A stretch of 64,000 nt of DNA from Adenophora triphylla var. japonica (lineage: Eukaryota > Streptophyta > Magnoliopsida > Asterales > Campanulaceae), in contig JAFEMH010002608.1 in the NCBI GenBank assembly GCA_022495995.1, positions 1 through 64,000 of the forward strand, in the 5' to 3' direction. Shown here piece by piece: positions 21,390 to 31,959 of the stretch. How positions within the stretch are numbered: position 1 is the stretch's first letter; each line of letters opens with the position of its first letter. The notes under the pieces are model-generated. The model did no database searches. It saw only the letters and a list, made by a program, of their open reading frames with translations, and had not been told where the DNA came from. A program made the translations under genes and the position numbers.

Positions 21390-22690
21390 TGAAATTACCC
21401 GATCCGTGGCCGGACGGTCATCTTGCGCTGTCGGGAGGTGTCGCTGCTGTCTTAGAGTTGCCACGCAGTTTTGATTACTCCCAAAACATTAAGAAAAGGC
21501 AGTTTTTTTGTTTTGTTTTGTTGTGTAATGAGATTTTTGAATTCGGAGGTCAGGTTACAACTCGGGAAGAGAATAGTAGAGCTCACCCAAGTCGCCTCGT
21601 ATACACGAGTCTTTCGATACCCCTCTTTCTTTAAAAGTTGTGTGTGTGTGTGTGCTTTAAAAAATGCATTTTGAAAATGATGTCTATATTGTATGCTATT
21701 TATTTAAATATTGAAATTAATTGAAATAGTGTTGGAAGGAGGCCTTACCAATGTTGTTTCGTGTCTATCTTCTGCTGGGGAATGTGTTTGATTGAGTGTG
21801 AATAGTGTTCCGGGACGGACCAGGATGGACCAGGAATGCCTCGGGATGGACCGGTGTCTGCGGACAGAGCTTCGGTGTGATTCGGGATGTACCGGTGTCT
21901 GCGGACAGAGCTTTGGTGTGCCTCGGGGTTGCTAGGGATATTCGGTCAGAGTTTCGACATGCCTCGGGATTGCTAGGTAGATTCGGGCAGAGGTTCGGCG
22001 TGCCTCGGGATTGCTGTGTGGACACGGGCAGAGGTTCGGCGTGCCTCGGGATGCCTCGGGATGTGCCAACAGGGCTTCGGGATGCTCCGAAATGGCTCGG
22101 GAAGCTTCAGAATGGCTCGAGATGGACCGACAAAGCTTCGGGATGATTCGAGAGCTCCTTGGGATGGCTCGGGAGCAACTCGGGATGGCTCAGCAGGGCT
22201 TCGGGAGGGCTTCGAAGCGCCTCGGGGTGACTCGGGAGGCCTCGAGAAGGGCTGGAGGGGCTCGGGATGCCTTAGAATGTTCCTAGCTTGCTGGGGGGAG
22301 GGAGGAGAGAAGGGAGGAGTGAAAAATATGATAGGGGGAGCCCTCTATTTATAGGCCCAAGAAAATTGCAAAATGATCCGCGCGGACACTTATGCAATCT
22401 CAATTTTTTGATTTTTCGGGATTTGAAGGAATATTGTGGACTTTAAGGGGATTTTTCAATGATGATTTTCACCCTGCAAAGTGGTCCGTGCGGACACTTT
22501 TGCAGGCTGACCATTTTTGTAAATTCCCAAAAAGTCCTTCTGTTTTATTTTATCCTAGAAGGGTCCTACCTTTGTTTGGTTGGTGGGTTTGGACTTTTTG
22601 GAGGTTACGGGTCTTTGGGATCACGTTTGTGTGAGTCCGCGGTGTTTCTCTTGTGCTCGGATGGGAGCAATCCAGATTGGGGTACTTATA
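21390..22690 (-). mobile_element. LTR C (5' LTR of element 3)
   Basis: About 1.3 kb. The 5' terminus reads TATAAGTACCCC instead of TGTAAG (one mutation). TATA box CTATAAATAG at 22345-22354. Boxes TCCGCGCGGA (22377-22386) and TCCGTGCGGA (22484-22493), each flanked by TGCAAA/TTTGCA-like arms. About five repeats of about 43 bp with gacagagcttcggtgtg lie between 21830 and 22060. The paired hairpin region is at 21561-21609. Confidence 0.87.
22345..22494 (-). promoter_or_regulatory. U3 promoter of LTR C
   Basis: TATA box with the TCCGCGCGGA palindrome exactly 22 bp upstream and a second, related palindrome about 107 bp further upstream. Confidence 0.7.
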
Positions 22691-23479
22691 GCGAGACACG
22701 CCAATCCCGCGCGAGACAAAGCTTCTGGACAAGTCCGATTTTGGCTAGGTTTAGGGCTTTTCTTCCTAAGGGTTAGGGATATTTATAAATTATAAATAGC
22801 CCCTTTAACCTCAGCCACATGATACAAAATTTAGGGTTTTGGAAACACTAAAAATTGATTTTGATTGAGAATTAAAGATCAAAAACACCCCAAATCAATT
22901 CCATAAACAATCATTGATTGTTGAATATCGATTAAACAATCGGGATCATCTAGCAATCCTTCAAGATACAAGATCTTGGTTCGTTCGCTTGTGGATTACC
23001 GATAGAGGGTGATTCCATTATCACCTAAAGCTTGAAGATCAATTCATCACAAGGAAAAACAAGGAGAAGATCAAAGGTTCGTCAACGATTCAAAGTTTGA
23101 ATCTAAGATTCGTTTTTCGAACAACAAAATCGTTGTTAAGGTATGTATATCTATTTAATAGTTTTAATCTCTTCATGTTAGACGGATTCAAGGCTAGGGT
23201 TTTGTTGTATGTTAAAATCTTTCGCTGCGTTTGTAACCCCAAAACCCAACACATAGATCCCTAAACACACTCCATATACACTCCATACACAAATCATCAC
23301 TTAAAAATTGACCATATTGGTCATTCCCATAGAACAGTGGACACCACCACACGAGTCAAAACAAAATACTAAACATAGAAAAGTTGTTGTAGAGTCAAAT
23401 ATGTGCTAACATGTAAAAAGAAAAGGAAAAGTTGTTCGGCTCAACCCAAGGCCAATAATTACAAATCCTCATTATGTCA
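22691..23479. other. Unassigned AT-rich segment, possible LTR remnant
   Basis: Sequence into which element 3 inserted. A plus-strand TATA-like ttataaatag (about 22777-22797) lies about 60-70 bp after two GAGACA words (22693-22725), and is followed by an untranslated-looking region and gttaaggtatgt at about 23140, which resembles a splice donor. No coding frame. It may be the promoter part of another LTR or gene. Confidence 0.35.
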
Positions 23480-24514
23480 AAAGGGCGTAGGGGAATCCTA
23501 AACTATGGTGCCTCTCAAGCCACTCGCATCACCATCACCTTGCTCATCATCATCATCGCCTGAGTAATGGTCCTCTTCGAGCCACATCTGATAGAAGAGT
23601 GGGTAGTATTTCTAGAAATACAAGTGAACAGTAAGGGTAGTATCCAACCATGTCTCCCTAATGGCCTGTAAAACCTAAGGAGAATGCCTCATCCCTCGCA
23701 CGTTGTCGAAAAATATGTAGAGCCCCATCGGCCTCATTTGATCCATGACCGCATCCAGTTTCTTAAGGTCACAACAGATCATGGCCACCTCCTTAGAACA
23801 CACTCGACAGTTCTGGATCACCTTGACATGATGTAAACAAAGAAAATAAAACAAGAAAATCAAATTTCAGGCCAAAATAGGTCAAATGCATCACTTTAGG
23901 CATACATTACCAAATCATGTCAATAGGCATTCAAAACGTGTTAGCACATAGAGTTGCAAATACACAAACTTGTGTTTGGCCATACAATTCAATCCCACCT
24001 ACAATCCTTAACAATTAGGACATTCATACATGCATGAAAGTATCATCAAAAGCCAGAAAAACAAAGAAAATCTAACATGCATTGCATAAAACCTAACATG
24101 GTGCAAAAGGGGGCAAAATCCACTTTTGATAGAATTGACAGATTAAAACATGCAATAGATGGATTTCAAACACAAAATTGAGTTCAAGATGGAGTTCTTA
24201 CCAATCCTTGACGAATATGATGAGTGATATGAGTCTCTCTCAAGACAAAAAGGTTGTCAAAGTGATATGTCTTCCCCTTGAGAAATTGTTCATTTGGTAG
24301 GATCGCCTTGGATTTTCCATGGATTTGATGAAGTTTGATGCCTAGAAAGGAATTGGAAATGGTTTGGTTAAAGAAATCAACAAGAAAAAGAAAAAACTTT
24401 AGGCAAGGGATCGCCTATGGTTCGGAATTGGGAGAGAAAAGTTTGAATAAAATAAAAAAACGAGGTTGACGCGCCTGATTTTAAGCTACAGCAGGAGTTG
24501 TCTCGTGTGAGACA
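23480..24514 (-). pseudogene. PMD gene copy 1 (truncated)
   Basis: On the minus strand the promoter palindrome at 24499-24514 is followed by exon 1 (about 24345-24202, open in one frame: KLHQIHGKSKAI...), a donor GTAAG at 24201-24197, an intron, and exon 2 from about 23824 (VIQNCRVCSKEVAMICCDL...). After the duplication junction it runs into an acidic tail (EEDHYSGDDDDE) and stops near 23490. The central PMD block present in copies 2 and 3 is missing here. An acidic tail also ends the PMD genes of elements 4 and 5, so this is the true 3' end of the family gene. Confidence 0.6.
24499..24514. promoter_or_regulatory. TGTCTC/GAGACA palindrome, PMD copy 1
   Basis: TGTCTCGTGTGAGACA, part of a longer run ending in a third TGTCTC. 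TGTCTC is the classical auxin-response-factor word. The spacing of 4 bp differs from the best-known everted repeats, so auxin control is only a possibility. Confidence 0.6.
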
Positions 24515-25079
24515 ACGTGTCTCATATGGGACAAGCCCCCAGATCAATTGGATTTTGGCCATTGACCAGAAAAGTCAAAGTAGCCCCAAAATAAAGAAAA
24601 ATTACATCTTTGTCACAGCAAATCGAACTCGGTTCGCAATAAGCTTGGGGTCAACCACGCGTACTGCGAAAATATCACAAATTCATGGCATCAACATGAT
24701 TTGGAGCCAAAATAGGCGAATCATCACACAATTTGATCAAAGATAGCAAGTTGTTTTAGGGATCTGATTCAGAGATCGGTTTCCCTCAAGTTCGGTTTGG
24801 AATCAAGATAGGTGAATCGCCATCAACATGATTCAGAGCCAAAAGAAGTGAATAATCATGCAATTTTATCGAAGAAAGCATATTGTCATTAAGAATTTGA
24901 TTCAGAGATCAATTTCCTTTATTACGATTCAAAGCCCAAACAGGCAAATCGTCATCAAAAGTGATTCGAAACCCAAATAGGCAAATCAACATCCAGTTCG
25001 ATCGAGGATAATGGATTGGAAATTAAAGGGTTTGATTCGAAAATCATTTTCCAGGCTATAACCGGTTACGCCAAAATGG

Positions 25080-26340
25080 TGGAACCCTAGTCATACTCCA
25101 CCACCTTGCCAAGATCCCTCTAAAAGTCAAGCAAAGAAAAACGGTCCATACAATAGTGGTTGGCAAAGATGTTCTTAGATAGACCATACCATATGAAACC
25201 CTGAACAACCCTATTGACGTTTCCGACATTGTTTACATCCAAGTTGTGGATGTTCTCCTCTAGATTGGTTCGAAGAGGCTTGAGCTCTATGCCACTACCC
25301 TTGTCCCTAGGGTTAAAACCAATGAGCCGGTTCATGTCCGCCGCAGAATGCTTGTAACCCGGATTCACAGGCAAAGCTCTGCTTGTACACTCCAACTCGG
25401 TTATAGCCTGGAAATCCGTAGGGGTCATGGTAACTTCCTAGAAATACAAGTGAACAGTGTGGGTATTATCCAACCATCTCTCCCTAATGGCCTGTAAAAC
25501 CTAAGGGGAATGCCTCATCCCTCGCACGTTGTCGAAAAATGTGTAGAGCCCCATCGGCCTCATTTGATCCATGAACGCATCCAGTTTCTTAAGGTCACAC
25601 CAGATCATGGCCACCTCCTTAGAACTCACTCGACAGTTCTGGATCACCTTGACATGATGTAAACAAAGGAAATAAAAGAAGAAAATCAAATTTCAGGCCA
25701 AAATAGGTCAAATGCATCACTTTAGGCATACATTACCAAATCATGTCAATAGGCATTCAAAACGTGTTAGCACATAGAGTTGCAAATACACAAACTTGTT
25801 TTTGGCCATACAATTCAATCCCACCTACAATCCTTAACAATTAGGACATTCATACATGCATGAAAGCATCATCAAAAGCCAGAAAAACAAAGAAAATCTA
25901 ACATGCATTGCATAAAACCTAAAATGGTGCAAAAGGGGGCAAAATCCACTTTTGATAGAATTGACAGATTAAAACGTGCAATAGATGGATTTCAAACACA
26001 AAATTGAGTTCAAGATGGAGTTCTTACCAATCCTTGACGAATATGATGTGTGATATGAGTCTCTCTCAAGACAAAAAGGTTGTCAAAGTGATATGTCTTC
26101 CCCTTGAGAAATTGTTCATTTGGTAGGATCGCCTTGGATTTTCCATGGATTTAATGAAGTTTGATGACTAGAAAGGAATTGGAAATGGTTTGGTTAAAGA
26201 AATCAACAAGAAAAAGAAAAAACTTTAGGCAAGGGATCGCCTATGGTTCAGAATTGGGAGAGAAAAGTTTGAATAAAATAAAAAAATGAGGTTGACGCGC
26301 CTGATTTTAAGCTACAGCAGGAGTTGTCTCGTGTGAGACA
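25080..26340 (-). pseudogene. PMD gene copy 2
   Basis: Promoter palindrome at 26325-26340; exon 1 about 26160-26028; intron; then an exon from about 25650 (IQNCRVSSKEVAMIWCDLKK) through WLDNTHTVHLYF to MTPTDFQAITELEC and NPGYKH (25428-25120). The last part aligns with VTPTDFTAIA in the antisense gene of element 5 and VTPSDYAAITG in element 4. It therefore belongs to the plant mobile domain family (PF10536-like), known from transposon-borne genes and host MAIN/MAIL proteins. At least one stop and one frameshift lie between the two blocks. Function unknown. Confidence 0.6.
26325..26340. promoter_or_regulatory. TGTCTC/GAGACA palindrome, PMD copy 2
   Basis: Identical 16-bp palindrome TGTCTCGTGTGAGACA at the same place in the second repeat unit. 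Confidence 0.6.
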
Positions 26341-26891
26341 ACGTGTCTCATATGGGACAAGCCCCCAGATCAATTGGATTTTGGCCATTGACCAGAAAAG
26401 TCAAAGAAGCCCCAAAATAAAGAAAAATTACATCTTTGTCACAGCAAATAGAACTCGGTTTGCAATAAGCTTGGGGTCAACCACGCGTACTGCGAAAACA
26501 TCACAAATTCATGGTATCAACATGATTTGGAGCCAAAATAGGCGAATCATCACACAATTTGATCAAAGAAAGCAAGTTGTTTTAGGGATCTGATTCAGAG
26601 ATCAGTTTCCCTCAAGTTCGGTTTGGAATCAAGATAGGTGAATCGCCATCAACATGATTCAGAGCCAAAACAAGTGAATTATCATGCAATTTTATCGAAG
26701 AAAGCATATTGTCATTAAGAATTTGATTCAGAGATCAATTTCCTTTATTGCGATTCAAAGCCCAAACAGGCAAATCGTCATCAAAAGTGATTCGGAACCC
26801 AAATAGGCAAATCAACATCCAGTTCGATCGAGGATAATGGATTGGAAATAAAAGGGTTTGATTCGAAAATCATTTTCCAGGCTATAACCGG

Positions 26892-28163
26892 CTACGCCAA
26901 AATGGTGGAACCCCAGTCATACTCCACCACCTTGACAAGATCCCTCAAAAAGTCAAGCAAAGAAAAACGATCCATAGAAGAGTGATTGGCAAAGATGGTC
27001 TTAGATAGACCATACCATATGAAACCCTGAACAACCCTGTTGACGTTTTCGACGTTGTTTACATCCAAGTTGTGGATGTTCTCCTCTAGCTTGGTTCGAA
27101 GAGGCTTGAGCTCTATGCCACTACCCTTGTCCCTAGGGTTAAAACCAACGAGTCGGTTCATGTCCACCTCAGAATGCTTGTAACCCGGATTCACAGGCAA
27201 AGCTCTGCCTGTACACTCCAACTCGGTTATAGCCTGGAAATCCGTAGGGGTCATGGTAGCTTCCTAGAAATACAAGTGAACAGTGTGGGTAGTATCCAAC
27301 CATCTCTCCCTAATTTCCTGTAAAACCTAAGGGAATGCCTCATCCCTCGCACGTTGTCAAAAAATGTGTAGAGCCCCATCGGCCTCATTTGATCCATGAA
27401 CGCATCCAGTTTCTTAAGGTCACACCAGATCATGGCCACCTCCTTAGAACTCACTCGACAGTTCTGGATCACCTTGACATGATGTAAACAAAGAAATAAA
27501 AGAAGAAAATCAAATTCCAGGCCAAAATAGGTCTAATGCGTCACTTTAGGCATACATTACTAAATCATGTCAACAGGCATTCAAAACGTATTAGCACATA
27601 GAGTTGCAAATACATAAAATTATGTTTGGCCATACAATTTAAGCCCACCTACAATCCTTAACAATTAGGACATTCATACATGCGTGAAAGCATCATCAAA
27701 AGCCAGAAAACAAAGAAAATCTAGCATGCATTGCATAAAACCTAACATGGAGCAAAAGGGGCCAAAATCCACTTTTGATAGAATTGACGGATTAAAACAT
27801 GCAATCGATGGATTTCAAACACAAAATTGAGTTCAAGATGGAGTTCTTACCAATCCTTGACGAATATGATGAGTGATATGAGTCTCTCTCAAGACAAAAA
27901 GGTTGTCAAAGTGATATGTCTTCCCCTTGAGAAATTGTTCATTAGGTAGGATCGCCTTGGATTTTCCATGGATTTGATGATGTTCGATGCCTAGAAAGGA
28001 ATTGGAAACGGTTTGGTTAAAGAAATCAACAAGAAAAAGAAAAAACTTTAGGCAAGGGATCGCCTATGGTTCGGAATTGGGAGAGAAAAGTTTGAATGAA
28101 ATAAAAAAATGAGGTTGACGTGCCTGATTTTAAGCTACAGCAGGAGTTGTCTCGTGCGAGACA
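26892..28163 (-). pseudogene. PMD gene copy 3
   Basis: Same layout as copy 2: palindrome at 28148-28163, exon 1 about 27990-27852, intron, exon with IQNCRVSSKEVAMIWCDLKK (27472-27300), then the MTPTDFQAITELEC block, open for 120 codons (27254-26892). It has the longest uninterrupted PMD segment of the three. The exon-joining region still contains a stop. Confidence 0.6.
28148..28163. promoter_or_regulatory. TGTCTC/GAGACA palindrome, PMD copy 3
   Basis: TGTCTCGTGCGAGACA, followed at once by a second perfect pair TGTCTCGTATGAGACA. Confidence 0.6.
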
Positions 28164-28705
28164 ACGTGTCTCGTATGAGACAAGCCCCCAGATCAATTGG
28201 ATTTTGGCCATTGACCAGAAAAGTCAAAGCATCCCCAAAATAAAGAAAAATTACATCTTTGTCACAGCAAAACGAACTCGGTTTGCAATAAGCTTGGGGT
28301 CAACCACGCGTACTGCGAAAACATCACAAATTCATGGCATCAACATGATTTGGAGCCAAAATAGGTGAATCATCACACAATTTGATCAAAAATAGCAAGT
28401 TGTTTTAGGGATCTGATTCAGAGATCGGTTTCCCTCAAGTTCGGTTTGGAATCAAGATAGGTGAATCGTCATCAACATGATTCAGAGCCAAAACAAGTGA
28501 ATTATCATGAAATTTTATCGAAGAAAGCATATTGTCATTAAGAATTTGATTCAAAGATCAATTTCCTTTATTGCGATTCAAAGCCCAAACAGGCAAATCA
28601 TCATCAAAAGTGATTCGGAACCCAAATAGGCAAATCAACATCCAGTTCGATCGAGGATAATGGATTGGAAATTGAAGGGTTTGATTCGAAGATCATTTTC
28701 CTCAT

Positions 28706-28930
28706 GACTGTTCAGAGCCCAAACAATCAGATCGTCATCAAATCCGTATCAGTTCGGTTCGAAGCCCAAACAAGTGAATTGTTTCAGTTCAGGCCCAGAC
28801 AGGCAAATCTTTATTTCCTAACGCTTTTACTGGTTCGCAGACCGAACAGGCGAATCATCAGACAAGTATTTTCAGAATTGGGTCATGATTTTATTCCTTA
28901 TTAATTTATCTTTACTTGCAAAACTATCGA
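28706..28930. other. Flank between PMD array and Pack-MULE
   Basis: Degenerate continuation of the ttcagagcccaaac repeats, including cagacaggcaaatc. No gene. Confidence 0.5.
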
Positions 28931-29434
28931 TTTTGAAAAGGGGAAAAAGCATTTTGGGCCCCAAAGTTTAGGGGATTCCTAAGTCAGGCCCTATTCTATC
29001 ACTATTTACAATATAGGCTCCAAAGTTGTTATTTTGTTAGTATTTTAGGGTTTTTAACTAGTTTTGTTAGAAAAATCTGTTAAATGATCTCGTGCAAGTC
29101 ACGTGTCATTTAACAGAGGATGTTTTTGAACACAAATTATTTTGTTGTTGTTTTAATGCAAATTAAATGAAAATAAATTAACCATATGATCCCTCAAATG
29201 ATTTATAACTTTATAAAATTCCATAACTACCCTTGTACCCCAAACAAAACCCTACCCCTCCTCTCCCTTCTCACACACACACTTTGTCTCTCTCTCTATC
29301 TCTCTCTCTCTCTCTTTAACTTTATCTCTCTACCCCCATCTCTCCGGTCAACCCCTCCCTCCCCATATGGCAATCCCACCCCGCCCACCTCCGACCTCAC
29401 TCTTCCCCTCTCCTCCCCGTTCGGCAATCCTACC
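28931..29434 (+). repeat. Left terminal inverted repeat
   Basis: Complementary to 29959-30452 over its full length. It contains TC-rich runs (29284-29320) and the motif ttaaatgatctcgtgcaagtc near the outer half. Confidence 0.88.
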
Positions 29435-29650
29435 CTCATCTCCCCATTCCTCTCTCTTTTTACCAGATTCTTCCCCTTTCTTTTTTGCTCCGGAAACTTC
29501 ACCATCTCGCCCTCTATTCCCCACCCACAACCCTTCCCCCACCACCCTTTCCTTTTCCCCATGTCAGCTCCATTCTTTCCTTTCAAACTCACCATTCAAT
29601 CTCTCTGTTCTCGACGACTCCATTTCAGTTTCTCCATATGGATCTGATTA

Positions 29651-29689
<39 letters not shown>

Positions 29690-29784
29690 AGGTGTTCGTG
29701 TACCGAATGAAATATTGATTTTTGAGGTGTTGAATCTTCGTAGGCTATGAGTGAAGAGAGAAAAAGGAGATAAAGAAGGGGAGG

Positions 29785-29958
29785 ATGGTAAATAGGGTTG
29801 ATCACGAGTATGATTATTTATTCAAGATCGTGTTAATTGGTGATTCAGGTGTGGGCAAATCCAACATTTTGTCTAGGTTTACCAAGAATGGGTTATGTTT
29901 GGAGTCCAAATCCACCATTGGTGTTGAGTTTGCTACCCGTACTCTTCATGGAGATGCA
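29785..29958 (+). pseudogene. Captured first exon of a RABA (Rab11-type) GTPase
   Basis: ATG at 29785 opens 58 codons that match plant RABA GTPases: N-terminal [19 protein letters not shown] with the P-loop GDSGVGKS at about residues 18-25, then the effector region with [11 protein letters not shown]. The similarity stops before the switch II motif WDTAGQE. The exon ends GCAG directly at the inner edge of the right inverted repeat, which continues gtagg, a plausible splice donor. A TC-rich 5' UTR-like stretch precedes it. RABA proteins act in trans-Golgi/endosome traffic. This fragment lacks switch II and the remaining nucleotide-binding motifs, so it cannot be a working GTPase. It could give a chimeric transcript or small RNAs against RABA genes. 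Confidence 0.88.
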
Positions 29959-30452
29959 GGTAGGATTGTCGGATGGGGAGGGGAAGGGAAGAGTGAGGTC
30001 GGAGGTGGACGGAGTGGGATTGCCAGACGGGGAGGGGAGGGGTTCATCGGAGAGATGGGGGTAGAGAGAGAAAGTTAGAGCGAGAGAGAGAGAGAGAAAG
30101 TATGTGTGAGAAAGGGGAAAGGAGGGGTAGGGTTTTGTTTGGGGTACAAGGGTAGTTATGTAATTTTATAAAGTTATAAATCAGTTGAGGGAACATATGG
30201 TTAATTTATTTTCATTTAATTTGCATTAAAACAACAACGAAATAATTTGTGTTCAAAAACACCTCTGTTAAATGACACGTGACTTTCACATGATCATTTA
30301 ATGGATTTTTCTACCAAAACTAGTTAAAAACCCTAAAATGTTGACAGAATAACAACTTTTGAGCCTATATTGTAAACAGTGATAGAATATGGCCTGACTT
30401 AGGAACACCCCCTAAACTTTGGGGCCCGAAATGCAATTTCCCCTTTTCAAAA
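29959..30452 (-). repeat. Right terminal inverted repeat
   Basis: Inverted partner of 28931-29434. Indels and substitutions relative to the left arm suggest the element is not very recent. Confidence 0.88.
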
Positions 30453-30479
30453 TGATATTCAAATTACCTAAAATTGCCT

Positions 30480-31592
30480 TTTTCAAGATTTTATGGAGTC
30501 AAACTACGCTTTTTGTCTAATTCTCTAATAGAGATACGTAGCAGTCGTGCGGCACAACCATTCCAAAGTTCTGAATGAATCTCTTTACTATTGACGACAT
30601 TACTTCTTTCATAAGTCATGTCACCAATTGGGCTCTATAGACACACCATTCTGAACCAATAATACATGATTACACTACTCTAGTCTCGCCTTTTGATTTT
30701 AGGAATGAGACAAGCAATTTTGTCCTGTTTTGTTATATTTATGACTGACTTCGTTAGTTTGTACTTAACTGACTAACTAAATAACAAAGAGGGACAAAAT
30801 TGTCAAAGATGGCTAGATGTATCATACCAGACAACGTGTCTCACACGAGACATCCCCTCCAGGAAGGTTGATTTCCTTTCATTTTCGACTTCAATCTCTT
30901 CCTTGTCGACAACTCAATCTGGGATTCACATGATTTATGAATATTCTAGAACCTTCTAGACCGGTATCTCTCACATTAAAGTGATTGATTCCTTTCATAA
31001 TTTTTTTCCTAACCATGGTAGTTAAGTCATCCTCGTGTATAAATAAAGGCAGACTCCCAGGATTTATGGTGATGCTTTCTCTATGCCTCCTAGGTTGAAG
31101 ATACATTTTGTTGCATTCTCTCCTAGAAATAATCACTAAAACAACTCTCAAATTACTCTAAATTTGTTAATCAATATCCTTGAAGTTGGATCTCAAGCCT
31201 TTGTCTAAGCTACCCCATGAAAACATAAAGAAATCAGAGGAAACTTCTTATATCTTTTTGTTCTCTTCTCAACCTCTCTATTTGATTTTTAGAGTAGTGT
31301 AGTTCCATTAAACCTAGGATCGGCCTAAAGCCTCTCCAAATCATGAGATGATCTCGAAGCACAATGATCTGACATCCCAACTAATTAACATAAACTAATA
31401 GGTTGATTGCATATTTTAAGATCTTTTGCTTAAAATTAATTATTTAAATAAATTAGTGAATATCTATAAGCAAGACCAATCTTAAAATTTGGTAGGATTG
31501 GTGCTACTTGACCTTACTACCCTATACCTTAATCCCCAAACCCACAAAATTTGAATAAATTGGTTTATCTATATTTTCATAAAATAATATAG
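30480..31592 (+). mobile_element. Probable LTR remnant (element 6)
   Basis: A plus-strand promoter layout: palindrome TGTCTCACACGAGACA at 30837-30852, TATA box tgtataaataaa at 31036-31047, and a transcribed-looking region to about 31590, where ggtggcgact resembles the first 8 bases of the Tat primer-binding site. If this is instead a 3' LTR, the PMD array to its left would be antisense cargo, as in elements 4 and 5. LTR ends were not resolved. Confidence 0.4.
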
Positions 31593-31959
31593 GTGGCGAC
31601 TTATAACTAGAAAGAGAATAAAAAAAAGAATAAACATAACGGTTTTTTTCCGCATTCTCATACCTGTAACAAGAACGATAAGGATGAGTAATAACTTTTA
31701 ATAGACTATATAGTTTATTATACGAGGACGCTAGGCTAAGTCCACATGTTTGAGTTTTTGGGGTGATTCTGTCTTCTCTAAGTTCAAGGGCTTGCCTCTA
31801 GAGCACTCATGAAAAGGATACAGTTGCAAGACCAATCCACATGTCAGCCTTCATAATTGCTTGTATGTGTTAGAATCATATGCTTGAACCATCTAATCAT
31901 AATGGAATTTGCTTCAAAGATATAAGTCTACAATTCTACTTGATGATGCCAAAATGTCG
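31593..31959. other. No recognisable feature
   Basis: AT-rich sequence without coding frames, repeats or promoter motifs that I can identify. Confidence 0.5.

Larger units (their letters stand above)
19031..22690 (-). mobile_element. Element 3: Tat-type retrotransposon, 5' part
   Basis: On the minus strand: LTR C (21390-22690), primer-binding site (21370-21387), leader, short gag N-terminus and protease. It is interrupted at 19030/19031 by LTR B of element 2, in the codons for the LPGP motif near the protease C-terminus. The remaining part must lie left of elements 2 and 1, outside the window. All three elements share one orientation. Confidence 0.75.
23480..28705 (-). repeat. 1.83-kb tandem triplication
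   Basis: Three head-to-tail units recognised by the repeated junction word tagaaatacaagtgaacag at about 23609, 25437 and 27263. Periods are about 1825 and 1826 bp. The third unit loses similarity after about 28705. Units differ by scattered substitutions and short indels (a few percent by eye). Each unit holds a promoter palindrome, exon 1, an intron and a PMD exon on the minus strand, plus loose repeats of gattcagag-cc...caaacaggcaaatc in the upstream part. Confidence 0.92.
28931..30452. mobile_element. Pack-MULE-like element carrying a RABA exon
   Basis: About 1.52 kb with long terminal inverted repeats (28931-29434 and 29959-30452, roughly 500 bp, around 90% complementary by eye). The outer ends read ttttgaaaagggg / ccccttttcaaaa. 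The 524-bp interior is not inverted and contains a captured host gene start. Long inverted repeats, no transposase and a gene fragment fit a Mutator-like Pack-MULE. A clear 9-11-bp target duplication could not be recognised, so another foldback class is possible. Confidence 0.8.

Noticed and set aside
29284..29320. TC and TG microsatellites as regulatory elements
   Set aside because: Simple sequence runs recur in all LTRs and in the inverted repeats. Nothing marks them as functional.
29186..29750. Open frames in the Pro/Ser/Leu-rich plus strand before the RABA exon
   Set aside because: They are translations of TC-rich inverted-repeat and leader sequence without domain similarity.
31594..31604. 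TGGCGACT as a plus-strand primer-binding site
   Set aside because: Only 8 bases match and the following bases (tataacta) do not fit the Tat primer site, so it was kept only as weak support for an LTR remnant.
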